From positions 310,001 through 374,000 of the forward strand of contig NOWV01000017.1 in NCBI GenBank assembly GCA_003344405.1: a stretch of 64,000 nt of DNA, in the 5' to 3' direction. Below are positions 1-13,699 of the stretch, piece by piece (position 1 is the first letter of the stretch; the number at the start of each line of letters is the position of its first letter). A program made the translations under genes and the position numbers. The notes below the pieces were generated by a model. It ran no database searches, was not told the origin of the DNA, and saw nothing but the letters and a program-made list of their open reading frames with translations. The stretch is from Trichoplax sp. H2 (taxonomy: Eukaryota > Placozoa > Uniplacotomia > Trichoplacea).

Positions 1-308
1 ACCATTAATTAATTTTACTGTACAGTTTATGTTATTTAAATATATCAAACGCTATCACTTTTAGTTGTGCAGTAGACTAATAATTTATTTTATTACTCAA
101 TATCATATCATCGAGGACATCTGAAATATAAAATTAATTATTTATTAAACTAAATCATTTCTTATACATCCCCATGTCAACATATAAATTCATGCCCAAT
201 GAATTACTTATTTAATAATAAATTTACCATAACTTTGCACATCCACTTCAGCTAGACTATTCGCTATAGTATAATAAATCAGTTAATGCAACTGCTTCAT
301 TCTGATAG

Positions 309-3300
309 CTTGTCAAGCGTCAAGGCTACGTTGTACATTGGACAAAATTGGAAGAAGTACATAAAAAGAAATTCGAGAGTGATGTAACATACGTTTTAGA
401 TCCTTTTTCTGGTCAATATTTTGAGCACTTGAAGCAAATTGGAGCCAGGTTAGCTTACTTGTTTGAGTATTATTTTTAAAACTGGTAAAATTAACTTTAA
501 AATAAATCATATTCTTATTTATAAGAGAAGATTCTGCTATGTCCATATCCACAACTACTAATTTTCTAATAATTTACACTAAAATTGTATCTATTGTTAA
601 AATTTTTTTCACGTGTTTAGAATTGTTGGCCCACAATGTCTGGAACACAGCATTACGAAAAAAGAGGTAAATTAGTTGTATTGGCAATACTATAGATGTT
701 GTTTAAAAAACGAACGACAACTAACGTTATTGATATTCAACTAAACTAGTCAATCAGTCTAATTCTAATAGTAAAATAATAGGTTCGTTGATTTTCTCCT
801 ATTTTCATCCTTAGCCACTGCTAGATTCTCCGTATCCTGTTTTCAATTTTGTTATGAAAGATCTAGTAATATGTTGTACCAACTTATCAAAGGATGACCG
901 GGTGAGCTATTGTATATAAGTCCATATACTACGCAATATCGCATAGAATTTTAAAAATAACCAAATACCTTTGTAGCAGAGATTGTAAATATCGTGAGCC
1001 ATCGATTGAAAACTGTTCTACAATATACGTAACTGTTGTTGCATTCCATAAATTTAGGATGAACTACATTCTCTTATTAAAATGATGGGTGGTAAAGTTA
1101 ATCCTCACTTAACAACAGATGTAAGTCTCATATACTAACAAAACTGCAAGTAGAACTCTTGCAAATATTTATTCTACGCTAGCTAATCATGCTGTGTTAT
1201 ATAAGAAGCGATGCATAATGAAACATAATTACACGTTCACCCAATATTGAATTTGCTAGGTAACACATCTAGTTGCTGGCGAGGTTGGATCAAAAAAATA
1301 TCAGGTTCCGACTTAATTGCGGTTACTATAGTGTTGTAATATTCTTTCGATTCCCATTCCTGACGAGTTATAATTATGTTATCACATACACTAGGTTGCA
1401 TTATCAATAGGCAAATCAATCGTTTCTCCAACATGGGTAACAGAAAGCTGGAAATTATCACAAGATCGGTAATTGAGCAATTAGTTGCGTGCAATCGACA
1501 TAACATATATTACACTGAAATTTTTTATTTGTCCACTCTATTACATCAGGCCAATAATACCAACAGATGAGAATTTTATGGTATAATTTTTTGTGATCAC
1601 TTAATAAATGTCATTTTCGATTTAATTCAACTATGTACTGTAAGACATTACCTAACTAAAATGATTGCAATTATTTCAGAACAAACATCTGTGTCCGATA
1701 TTTTCTGGATGTACAATCTGTGTAACTGGATTAGATAAAGAGGAAAGAGGAAATATTGATAAACTAATTACTGTAAATGGTACGATATTGTTAGATTCGA
1801 CGATAATAAGACATTATTAAAGATATTATTTTTCACGAAGCAATGCAAGGATATCTATCATATTCTAGAAAAACAATTGAGTTTCTAAACATGTAATATT
1901 TCATTCTTGATGATGTATTACTTTAGGCGGCAGTTATTCGCCGGAATTAGATCAGAGGTGCACACATCTATTGGTTAACGTACCGAAAGGTTGGTAATGA
2001 TAATCAATAACGATTACAGTATATAAAGTTAGTTTGCTAATATAATTACTCTTCCAACTTTAATAACTTTATCTATGTAAATAGGGGATAAATATGAATA
2101 TGCTTTACAATGGAATATTCATTGTGTATTAACTAAGGTATTTTAGCTGTAAAATTTCTTCGTATTAAAATCCTGCAATGAGAGTTATCTATTTGTGTTG
2201 TCCAATACGTTAATGTATAGCTACTGTTTGTAACAACTCTTAATTTTACGTTTTAGTGGTTCTATGACAGCTTGAAAGCTAAAGGTGCACTGAGTGAAAA
2301 TAAATATATTTGTGTTAATAAAAGCTCGAAAAGTAACGAACATGCAAAAAGTAAGTAGTTTAGAAGATTTAACCATGCGTAAGGCTGTTTAGTGTTTTAT
2401 ACTGTATTAAAATTAAGACATACGCATACGCTTGATTTTATAGGCCGAGAAGTTGCGCATTCATCTACAAATCGGCAATCACAGATAAGAAGTCTAGAGG
2501 AAATTAAGAAGAGCGAATCTAGAGAAACAAAGTTGGATATTACCATCCCCGAACACAGCTCATTCTTTCTTGATGGATGCAAGGTTTAATCTATTATATT
2601 AACATGCATTTATAACAGATCTTACGAACCTGCTTATATCTCTTTACGCTTAGATCTTATTAAGCGGTTTTAATGAAATTCAGCAAAGTCAACTACAAAG
2701 TGTGATTAATTCTGGTGGAGGCACAAGGTAATGCCATTTCTTGTTATGGGTAACTACAGTGTACATGCTTAAGTTGCCCTTGAAATTCTAAAATGAATAA
2801 AAAATGAACAAGTTATACAGATACAGTTTTAGGATCGTAACTTATTATTTCAATTGTATACAACTACGGCTACCAGATTTAATACTTTGGAAGATTCAGT
2901 TACTCACGTCGTAATATCGGAAGATAGCTTATGGAATCCTACTGATTTAAAAGCCTTAAAATCTCAGTAAGGCAATATATGCATGTACGCATAATTACTA
3001 TCAATATCTGGTATTATATATAAAATGAGGATACTTAATTTTTGCGAATAGACCGTTTGTTGTCTCTGTACGCTGGTTAATAGACTCATCTAAAAATGGG
3101 ATAAAGCTTCCGGAAGATGATTATCTAGTGAATGCAAAAGCGTGAGTATAGACTACAGTAATTGCTATAAAAGCGGTACTAGCGGAGTTTAAATTTTTTA
3201 CATCTCGTGTAGTACTGTACGTTGGGTTTACTTATCATCAATAATTTTCATCATGTAGAGAAAGAAACAGTAGCACTTCCTTGCAACCCTCCCGTAAGAG

Positions 3301-6300
3301 GAAAAATGTAGGCCTTAGTCTTGCCGAATCAGACTATGGAGATGTGGCTGAAATTATCAATCAATATGTACCTGTTGATGGTAAAGATTACTTTTATAAG
3401 ATAATGCTTCTCGAGTACATTAGCAAGAATTATCTTCCATTAAGCTCATTAACTTTTGAGTAGATTCTAAGAAAGCTCCAAGCGAATTATTTTGTGGAAA
3501 GAAACTTTATATTTGTGGATTCACAGAAGCTCACATCACCCAGTTACAGCTAATAATAGAAACCAATGGAGGTAAATAAGTTTTGTTAATTGTGAGGTAT
3601 TTAATTTTATACTATCGATATCAGTTTGAGGTTATCAATGCCACGTTTAAGGAGTGTCTTAAATCCTGAAGTAAAATTTACTTTGTAAATAAAAAATATG
3701 CGTAATTAAATTTTTAGGCCAAGTATTGACAAATTCTTTACAAGCCGATATGATAATCACTCCTCCATGTATATATGAATCTGAGGATGAAAATTCATCA
3801 TTAAGGAATTTACCCTGTGTAACTACTTATTATCTCGTACGTTTTGTAATCTTTGCTTAACAATAATACTAAAGTGCCTTGTAACGGAAATTAATCTCAG
3901 AATTTTAATTACGGTTAGGAGGATTGTCTTGAAGTGAAACAACTAAAAGATATTAGTGAGTCTGTTTTTTACAAGCCCTTTTATTTACCGGCTGGAGTCA
4001 ACCCACTAAAGGATTGTGTCCTATCTATTAGGTATGTAATCGTAGCTTCTAAAATTTTACTTATCTGACTAATAACTGGTATTTGATGAACCTATTTAGT
4101 CAATTTTCCGGATCTTTAAGAAATTATTTAATTGAATTGATACGATTCGTAGGAGGAAGGTAATGAAGTCTTTGTACAGTAGTTTCAAACATTATAAGAA
4201 ATTCAAGCTTGTTTTGAAGACTTAATGGAAATTGATTCTATATTAAATAGATTTCAGGAGCAGCTAGTAAGGTTGCCGCAAGGTAAACTTTATCCAAGTA
4301 CGCATTTACTGCTAATTAAACCATCAGGTTCGAAATATGGCGCCGCAAAGAAGTGGAAAATACCAACTGTCTCTGAGAAGTATGTATACTTAGAAATTTT
4401 TACTAACTGACTATGCTTTTGTAACAAAGTCATTTGATTTTTTAGGTGGTTGATAGCATCTTGCGAGGCAGCAGAGAGAGCCGTCGAAAATCAGTACATA
4501 GTCGACGAATTTGTATCCTCTGTAAAATCTACAGAAAATACCACAACCATGGATACTGTACAGCCGGTTCCTGATACAACCGAAAGATTAAAGCCAGTTG
4601 AAACTTCCGTGCCAGATGCAGTACGTTCGGTAAGATGTGTACAACATTGATACTTATATAGCGCTGCTTACGATTGCCGAGGTCCGCCTATACTGTACTC
4701 GTACTATAAGGACTATCGGCTTAAAGCGTTGTGGGCATAGGTATCCAAATCGTCTTAAATTTTTCAATTTATTTTTACAAGTTGAACTTAGTGTGATTGT
4801 GTTTCATATCCGATTTTTAGTTAGTAATTGATCCAGTAGAAGATAATTGCGAAGAGCCAACGATAGCGAACTCTGATAACAAAAAGGAGTTAACGGATGA
4901 CGATAAAGAAAATGGAAACCCCGTAGAAGTTTTTGAAAGTGAAGTAAGTCAGTTGGAATATACGATGCAATAATATTCAGCTCAAGTTATATTTGCTTTA
5001 TTCACAGTCGACAGTTCTGAAAGGTGTAACAATTTCTGCAAGTAAAAAACTAAGCTCAAGTCATCGTAAGTTCTGTGCTTTTATTCGGGAAACTCGACGA
5101 TTAACGTCTAATCGTGCTATATTATAACTCATTCAAGGTCAATTTGAAAGAGAAGCTTCACAACTAGGAGCCGACTGGCGTTGGACCTTTGAGGATTGCT
5201 GTACTCATTTTATCTATCAGGTAGCGATGTGACGCTAACTCGCGTCCAAATAGATAATGATAAATGTATCACACCATTACCAAATTTGTTTGAAAAAGTA
5301 CGCAGTACTGTATGTAATTAGTAGTTCAATTGATTGATACTGTGTTATATATGCATTGAGCACAGCCGTTGCACGCCTAAAATTAAGTGCTAATCAACTC
5401 TGTATCAAATGTAATAATGATAGGGAAAAGCGACCGAAAATAACAGAGAGTTGAAGGCAGCAAAGAAAGCAAAGGCTATTTTAGTATCACCTTCTTGGTT
5501 AAAAGCAGTAAATTTCGACAATCAGATTATAATATTATGACTTGTATTTATTACAAAATTAATTCTTACACATTTGAAGTCGTTAACAATGTTAAAATGT
5601 TCATTTTAAATTTTTTAGTGTTTAACAGAAAAACGCCGACTAGAAGAATCTAGTTATCCAATAACTTACAATCCTAAATTAAATTTGGTAAACAATATCA
5701 AATTTTTATTGCCCAATAGCGTTTCGTTCACAGAATATACAAAAATGATTCTACACGTAACCCAGAAATGTATTTATTGACTAGTTTTTAATACACTATT
5801 ATTTAACAATGACAGATTCGTATTTTGTTTCTGTAGTATATAATTGAAAACTAACCTAACTGCCTTATTAACTGTATATTATTATGACTATTGTATATAT
5901 ATATCATAATTATAATTTATATTGACTAGCTTTGATAGCAGTTTAACATTTGAAATTCATTTCTATGGTATATAATCGAAACTAATACCAATTTTTTTTA
6001 TTATTATTGTAAGTCCGTGTTATCCAGGACTGAGAAAGAACTAAAGGTATACTGAAACTATAAATTATCTAGTTTTATAATATATCATCGATTTGCAACA
6101 ATCTTCATCTCCTAATAAGGATGAGCCGGTCAGGAAAAGGCGAAGAACAAGGCGTAGCCTAAATCCGGAAAGTAATCAAGTTGAAAAAATTTTGGATGAT
6201 TCGGGTTTAGACCCAGAAATAGACAAAAATGACAATACCGGATTCGATAATTCAGGTAATAGATACCGGACCAAAATTTCTATCAATTGTAGTATTCAAC

Positions 6301-9300
6301 CTATAAAATAGATAGCAAAAAGTTAATAATCTATATATTTAATATCTGATTACTAGTAGGTCATATAAGTGAAATCGAAAATGAAGATAACAGGGTAAGA
6401 TATACATAGAGTACACAATTAAGATCTCATATCAATGCTACTACTAACCTGCTGCTGTAATTATCAGGAAGGAACGCTAGAATCACGTGAAGATTTTAAA
6501 AGACATGTAGACGAACTGATTGAAGTAACTAGGTAACGTATCCGGGATTTCTACTATTAACTTTAGGGATCCATAAATCTTTACTGTTAATCTTTCCCCA
6601 GGGTAACAAGAAGTAGTCGCAAGAAAAGTCGGAAATCTCTCTCCTGTAAGATATAACTGGATATTTTTTCTACCGTAGTGTTGAAAATTCGAGGCTACCT
6701 TCCCTTAGTACTTTTCCACGATTTGAATATGGTAACATTCTCTGTAACTATTCGTACGCATACGCTGCTTCTTCTCTAGGTACTCCGGATTCAAAGGATA
6801 TTCCTACTAGTGGAGAGGTACACACTTCTTGCTTTGTAAATTATACTCTTAAAAAGGCTGACTTACTTGACCCATTGAATAGTCAGGATGAATTGATAGT
6901 AATATTGTAGTACCGTGCTTGTTTTCCATAGGCAAGCAAAACTAATCAAACGACACATCGCATAACCAGAAAAATGGCGCAAAATTTGGCCAACAAGATT
7001 ACAGCAGGTAATTTAGTACATATAAGCGATACTACGGTATATTAGCCAAGGTGTAACTTTTTCTGTATCATAGTAAGATATTATTCAACGATAATTGTTA
7101 CTTGTATTCACTTGTCGACGCTACTATTAAGGTGAACCAGCGTCCGCATCCCTCGAATCTACTTCTGATTATTCTCAAACGGAGGCAATTACATATGATG
7201 ACCCTGCTGGAAGGTAAGAAATCTCTTCTCTTTGCGCTATTGTCCATTAGCTATATAGTGCCACTTACCAATACTCTTTTGAATGTAGTCAGCTTTATTT
7301 CATGTAATTCATAATTACTCAGTGTAGAAAAGGTATTGTGTCATTCTTGTCATTAGACATATTCTTAAACATATTGTCATCCTGTTTGTATTTGAATGAT
7401 GAAACTCAAAAAAAAACACAAAAAAATAACTTTCTAAGGCAGGAGCGGGAAAGGATAAAAGCGCGGCTAAGACGAAATCGCAGTGGTGAGAAAACAGATT
7501 CTGAACGTGATGACCTAAACGAAACTTGTGATAGCAAGGACAGGTACTCCTAACAATAAGGAATTGCAATTTTGGCGCAACAACAGTACTGTTGTGCTGG
7601 TTATGTGGCAAATATCAAATTCTAAACAACATACCGTAGGACTACTGCACTTACTTACTATAAAATCAGAAACACTACATTACAATACACTAACGTAATT
7701 ATGAAAAAAAATAAATACCTATTCTTTATCATACCCATGTCATTTAGTAGTTTAGAACGTAGAGACTTGTCAAGTTTGTGGAGTGGACCGAATAGCTTAT
7801 AGAATAAAGTTTATTATGTATTGCACTGTAGTCGTGTTGGAAGTGGGCTATGCGTCAAATGTTAGTACGACAATGGTTGATGCTAAAACGATCTTGAATT
7901 TTGATGCTTATTTTATCATTATTCATATGTATTCATATCTAGAGTAAAGATTAATACCGGACGGCAATCTCCTGCATCATTTGGTGTCCATTTATCCAGT
8001 ACGTGGTGTATGATCATTGATGAAAACGTTTTTAAAATATCGAATTCTACTGCTTGCTGAGATGCTTTGATAGTCTGTCTATCTATAACTGAAGAAACAG
8101 TTTCTTGTATTTGCTAAGAATGATAACGAACAATATCTTACTTTGACATCACTTTAGACACGAATTTAAAAGTACTCTCAATGGGTGTTGATGAAGCTGA
8201 AGGAATTTGTAGCCCTGTAAATACTCAATATAAACGGTTTTCGTCTAACAACTAAGCTGATTTACCAATAATAATACATAAATAGAGCAAGATATTTGTA
8301 ATAATAAGTATTTGTAGTAAATGATGATAAATGAACATTACTGAGATAAATGATCCTTTACTCTTCCTATGTAGTCGCCTGCCAAGGTACAATATCGATT
8401 TCTTCTATCTGCGATGAAACCACAAGTACGTCTGCATATACATATATAACACTGCATATACGAATACACGTATGATACATATACATATGTTGATTCATTA
8501 ACCGATACAATAAGTACTTGATAAAAAATTTTCTTACGACTGTCTTGAAGTTGTTCTAACCAAGCATATCTTAAAATGTATCTGATCGTTGATTGTATTT
8601 TTAAAATACGCGCATGTTTGCTGCCTTTTAGGAAAAGATAAATTACGCGGGCATTGTCGAAAATCTTGAAGGTGTATTCTATGATACGCAATACTTCACT
8701 CAAGCTTGCACACATGTAGTCGTCGGTGAGAACTTTCACTAATAGAATTTCTATCAATATGTTCTAAGTAGTCCTACCATTGACTTTTTTAAACAGCTTC
8801 AATTTTCTATCCTTTGAGTACACGCTGTGTAACTTCTCCTAGTCTCAAATATACCTATTCTAAATTTTTAAGCCTTGAGCATAATTGTATTCTAAATGTT
8901 CTATAGTCTTGAGTCTATGTATTTTAGATTTCTTAATCTTCTAGTATAATTATTCACACTTTCAAATTTTCTATCTTGGGGCGCACACGTTCTACATTTC
9001 TTCAAGTCTTCAATATAGGTTCTAAACTTCTTAGATTTCTGTACAGGGAGGTATTCAAAATTTCCTAGTCTTTTTGAGTTTACGTATTCTAAATTTTTCT
9101 AGTCTTGAGTAAACGCATTCTAAATTTGCTTCTGAGTATAGATATTCTAGATTTCTTAGCCTTGAGTATACACGCTTTAAACTTTCTAATCTTCTGGGTA
9201 AACCGTAGAAACGTATTCTAAATTTCTTAGCTTTGAGTACATGTACTCTAAAGTTCCCTACTCTTTGTTTTGTTATACATGTATCCTAAATTTTTCTATC

Positions 9301-11026
9301 TTGTACGTTCGTATATATATATACATATACATTTTAAAATTTCTTAGTCTTCAGTATAGGCATTCTAAAGGTCTTAGATTTCAGAACAGCAGCTAAAAAT
9401 TTTCTAGTTTCCTCTGAGTTTACGCGCTCGATAATTAATTCCTAGTCTTGAATATTCTTACGTATCCTAAATTTCATAGTCTTTTTACGGTCTCTCTAAA
9501 TTTTTAGTCTTCTGGCTATACATGTCCTAATTTTTCTAGCCTTGAGCATACGAATTCTAAATCTATGTTACAGGAACAAACTTGCTCGATTATTTGTTGA
9601 TGGTATCGTAATGAATTTGCATCTATGTCCATTCTTTTGTCTGCAATTAATAAATAATTATCGCACTAGGTGATATCAATAGAAATGAAAAATGCCTGGC
9701 TGCTATGGCATCAGGAAAATGGTTGCTTCGTAAATCGTTCTTAGACGAAAGTCAATTGGCTGGAAGATTTGTTTCGGTAATTATAATTACTTTTACAGAG
9801 ATAGCAGAGTAAAAAACTGGATCTGTGCACTTGGTTGCTGTAACTAGAAGTCGATTGATTGCATAATACAGACGGATGACGAAAGATGATGTAACTTACT
9901 ACAGCGTGTCGATTCAGTTAATGTTTTTTTTACGGCGCAGGAAGAAGAACACGAATGGGGCTCTGATCATGCTAATAATTCTTCGTTATCTAAATTGTCG
10001 ATCGCAGCTCGAAGATGGCGAAAAAAAGTTCAAGAGGAAAATCGCAACAGAAAATTACAGGTAAAACAATAACTAACATTACTTGATGCACTGCTACAGA
10101 CAGTTACTATTCTAAACTATAATAAATCTATAACCAAGAAAAAGTATACTTACTCATCTTTGAACGATCGATATGATAACTTTGCTCTTATATATTAGTC
10201 AGCGTTTTTACTGCTTGAGTAAAGTTGTTAGTCAGAAGAAGCAAGTAGTTTTCAAGTATAGATTAATTCAAAAATGTGATGCTTTATTTAGGGTATTATC
10301 GGTGATCCATATGGTGCTTTTAAAGGTTGGAAAGTCCTACTATCGGTTGACGTTACAAGACAATCTGGATTTAAACGCTTACTTGAAGCTGGTTGCGCAA
10401 CGGTAATGAAACTTAAACCTCCATTTCCTAATATTGAAGGTGTGACTCATGCCTTTATCGATACAAACAGAACAAAACCCGGTTCGGTATGCATATAAAT
10501 TACAGATATTTCAATTTACACAAGCTAGTGTTAAATTCATGAATTTAATAAAATACGATTGTAGTACAGATACTTGTCAACCAGTCAACTTGTGATCCAA
10601 TGTTTGCGGTTGTAGTAGTAATATTAAGACACAGCTATCGTGACTTCAGTTAAATGTGATTTCTTGTTTGTAACACGTAGATCGATCTGCAACAGCTTAT
10701 TAATGCAAATATTGTCTGCCTTAAACCCGATTACATTGCAGAATATCTAACCCATGTAAGTTTCTTTATGGTACATCTTCAATCGGTGTATTCCTGGCAT
10801 TTAGACCATGCCACTTGTACATACGGTAGTAGAAGAAAATAGATACAAAGCAACGACTAGTAAACTAAACATCTTTAAATTTGGTTTCCATCCTACTGCA
10901 TTTTTGTTATCTTCAAAGGTAATGTATACTGAACATTGATGATCTTCTATTTATGTTATTAAGGATCCACCGCCCAATCCCGATTCTTTCATACTCTCAG
11001 AAGTTCAAAATTTGATGAAATCCTAG
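309..11026 (+). CDS. TOPBP1: TopBP1, DNA topoisomerase 2-binding protein 1 (5' end missing), 44 exons in window
   Basis: Multi-BRCT scaffold for replication initiation and ATR checkpoint activation in the nucleus. Exons in order: 309-448, 621-666, 815-901, 1058-1120, 1260-1304, 1395-1468, 1550-1580, 1680-1779, 1927-1989, 2085-2137, 2257-2350, 2444-2583, 2654-2727, 2877-2966, 3052-3141, 3259-3380, 3464-3571, 3718-3836, 3919-4031, 4100-4159, 4251-4379, 4446-4629, 4821-4943, 5008-5065, 5138-5220, 5424-5507, 5619-5687, 6120-6255, 6360-6394, 6468-6532, 6602-6645, 6780-6817, 6932-7007, 7132-7213, 7439-7543, 7943-7998, 8158-8216, 8375-8425, 8632-8725, 9670-9776, 9941-10060, 10292-10486, 10681-10755, 10964-11026. 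They sum to 1280 codons plus TAG with phase kept throughout. BRCT0 (DPFSGQYFEHLKQIGAR), BRCT1 (THLVAGEVGSKKY), BRCT2 (CPIFSGCTICVTGL), BRCT5 (THLLLIKPSGSKYGAAKKW), BRCT7 (CTHVVVGDINRNEK) and BRCT8 (FKGWKVLLSVDVTRQSGFKR) are plain. The putative ATR-activating segment (about 7132-7543) has YDDP where vertebrates have WDDP. About 50 N-terminal residues must lie upstream. Small linker exons are less certain. Confidence 0.93.
8770..9560. repeat. Degenerate short tandem repeat inside a TopBP1 intron
   Basis: The intron between exons 8632-8725 and 9670-9776 is the longest in the gene. It is filled by a decayed repeat of roughly 40-50 nt. Each copy has a core close to ATTCTAAATTTCTTAGTC followed by TTGAGTATACG, and copies differ by point changes and small indels. 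No open frame or splice signals are seen in it. Confidence 0.75.
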
Positions 11027-11051
11027 TAAACTTATTGATAATGATGTCTTC

Positions 11052-11057
11052 AATAAA
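11052..11057 (+). terminator. Poly(A) signal of TopBP1
   Basis: A canonical AATAAA begins 26 nt after the TAG stop codon of TopBP1, the expected place for a short 3' UTR. Confidence 0.6.
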
Positions 11058-11678
11058 TAAATGTTCTATTATCTTCTATATCAAGATGACGTTTAAATTT
11101 GGATGACTCCATGATTTTCTATCTAAAAATTTAACGTACTACTGTAATATTGAATATTGTCTTACTGCAGGATACAATACAGAACAACGTATTCTATAAC
11201 CTACTGTGTATAGGCATTTTGTAGTACGACCATACTTATTAAGGTTTAATTAAAACATATAAATAAACATTTAATTAAATTGTACTGAACAGTGTACTTG
11301 TTTTTTCTGCTACAATAATTTTATGTGGTACATACCATAGGCGTCGGTGTTCGGTGCCAAAACATCTCTCTAATCCGATACAGTTCGCATTGTACAGTAC
11401 ATGGTACATTTTAGCTAGTGCTGATAGCAATCTAGCTTGACATCTTGGTATAGTAGTTGGCACATACTTTGTAGGGCCGTTTATCATGTTCAATCTGTGC
11501 GTAGAAATGTTATAGTATACTACGCTACTATCCAAAAAGGTAAGCTACATACCACTTCGTAAAACAGCTGCAACGGCAACAATTTTCATGATCAACTGTA
11601 ACAGATAGTTGTATTGTATGGCGAATTTTGCATGATTTTTAAGTCTTGTTACGCAATAGTAGTAGTAGTAGTAGTAGA
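11058..11678. other. Intergenic stretch, no gene seen
   Basis: AT-rich sequence between TopBP1 and the 215-bp array. A short (AGT)n run lies at about 11658-11677 next to the first array unit. The open frames on both strands are short and show no family similarity. Confidence 0.5.
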
Positions 11679-12835
11679 TCCTAGTTATAGCGGAAGAAGC
11701 AAAACGAATTCTCGCAGAAAAAAGATAAAGAAATTCTATGTCCAAACTACGGAAGTCACCCTTTCGTATTAACTAGGAGGCCAAGAAAAATTAATTGAAA
11801 CTCCAACGGTAGAGCTGCATTTTCGTGATAAATAGATGGCAACTGCATATTGAGTAAGTTTCTACTTTTCAGCGATCTGAAGTGGGCATAGTTCCTAATC
11901 ATGGCGAAGGAAACAAAACGAATTGTCTCGGAAAAAAAAAAACTGAAAAATTTATCATGTCCAAACTATGCAGGTCACCCTTTTGCATTGACTAGACTAG
12001 ACGCCAAGAAAAAGTAGTAGAAAACTGCCAATGGTAGAGCCGCATTTTCATGATTAAGTAGTAGGCAATTGTACATTGAGTGAATTTCTATTTTTTCAGA
12101 GATCTGAAGCGGTCACAAATCCTAATGATAGTGAAGGAAGCAAAGGAATTTTCTCGAACAAGACAGAAAAAATTCTATGTCCAAACGAGGCAAGTCACCC
12201 TTTTGCGCTAACTAGACGCCAAGAAAAGTAGTTGAAACTGCCAAACGGTAAAGCTGCATTTTCATGATTGTTTAAACACGAGGCAACTGTGTATTGAGTG
12301 AATTTCTACTTTTCAACGCTCTGAAGTGGTTGCAGTTCCTAGTCATAACGAATAGAGAAAAAGGAATTTTCTCGAACAAGATAAAAAAATGTCCAAACTG
12401 CGTAAGTCACCCTTTTGCTGTAACTAGACGCCAAGAAAAAGTAGTTGAGAAACTGCCAATGGTAAAAGCTGCATTTTCATGATAAAACACAAGGCAACTG
12501 TGTATTGAATGAAATTCTACTTTTCAACGCTCTGAAGCGGTCGCAGTTCCTAGTCATGGTGAATGAAGAAAAGGAATTTTCTCGAACAAGACAGAAAACA
12601 TTTCCAAACTACGCAAGTCACCCTTTTGCGTTAACTAGGCACCAAGAGAAAGTAGTTGCAACTGCCAAGGGCAGAGGAGAATTTTCATGATTAAACACAA
12701 GGCAACTGTCTATCGACTTTTTTCTACTTTTCAACGATTTGAAGCGGTCACCGTTCCTAATCATAGCGAAGGAATGGAAAGGAATTTTTCTCGAAAAACA
12801 CAAAAAAAATTACGTCCAAAGTACGGAAATCGATT
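11679..12835. repeat. Tandem array of a ~215-bp unit, about 5.4 copies
   Basis: The landmark TCCTARTCATRGCGAAGGA (with small variations) recurs at 11679, 11893, 12120, 12337, 12548 and 12755, giving spacings of 214, 227, 217, 211 and 207 bp. Each unit also carries blocks close to TTCTCGAACAAGACAGAAAA, TCCAAACTACGCAAGTCACC, AGACGCCAAGAAAAAGTAGT and GGCAACTGTGTATTGAGTGA. Short open frames repeat from unit to unit only because the DNA repeats; frameshifting indels between units argue against a coding role. Confidence 0.9.
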
Positions 12836-13079
12836 CAATGTCACCCCCAAAATTCGCAACAACGGTATGACGAGAACGAGATTACTTGAAATCCAATAAT
12901 AAACTCGAGGTTCACATTTTCTTTCTACTTGTATGTCATAATTTGAAATTCAACGAGTGCAAACCTATGCAGTGAAGAGAAAAAAAAATACGGCCACAAG
13001 AACAACTTGACGTTCAGACAGCGCTTTGCCTTCGCGAAAAAATTGTCCGAAGAGAGTTGTTTACGCCAAGGTTTATATA

Positions 13080-13320
13080 GCCTTCCGGCCACAGTCCTAC
13101 TTCTTGTACTGTACACTGTAGCAGGTTTTCTTTCTTTCTTTATCCAGTACAGTACAGTACAAAATAAAAAGAATGAAACGTTATGAACGTCACTAGGCAA
13201 AAATGATACCAAAAATAGTGACCAAGTGTTACAGTGCACTGTGGAAAACAATCGTTAGTGCTAAAAATATACTGTACAGTACCCGGTACAGTACTGTACA
13301 GTCCTATGGTAATTAGTCAT
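13080..13320. repeat. TACTGTACAGTA palindromic word cluster
   Basis: Several runs of alternating TACTGTAC/GTACAGTA words, for example near 13108-13116, 13145-13161 and 13270-13302. These self-complementary words recur throughout the non-coding part of the window. Confidence 0.7.
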
Positions 13321-13699
13321 GACTGTTCTATATAAACTAGTAAAACTGGTATGGTACGGCGGTATCGTATCGTACCATTGTATCGAACTAAGTCTTGCGT
13401 GTCTGGCTCTACGCTGACATACATAGCGGGGTGAAGTTTCAAACGTTACGCTCTTGCTGCACGTCAGTAACTAAAATACCTTACTACGAAAACACTCATC
13501 AATAGGGTTGTAACTATAACTACTGTACTGCACCATGTAACATAATGCATCTGAGTAGCCAATCATAAACGAGCGCTAAGCTATTATTACAAAGGTTTCC
13601 CTACAACGGGTTGAGGCAATATGCTGACGTTCATAAAACGTGCTACAAATGTACACCCCAGGTGTAAGCGACGTTCGACAAACGTTTATTTCACGATTA

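Noticed and set aside
4208-4250. TopBP1 exon starting at 4208 (CFEDLMEID...)
   Set aside because: Phase does not fit the previous exon; acceptor at 4249-4250 keeps phase and aligns better with the BRCT5 start.
8338-8757. 139-residue minus-strand ORF
   Set aside because: It is the reverse shadow of two real TopBP1 exons (8375-8425 and 8632-8725) that encode the first half of BRCT7.
12294-12899. Several 60-70-residue ORFs in the 215-bp array
   Set aside because: They arise because the DNA repeats; indels shift the frame from unit to unit.
12925-13251. 108-residue minus-strand ORF after the 215-bp array
   Set aside because: No domain similarity and it runs through TACTGTAC repeat sequence.
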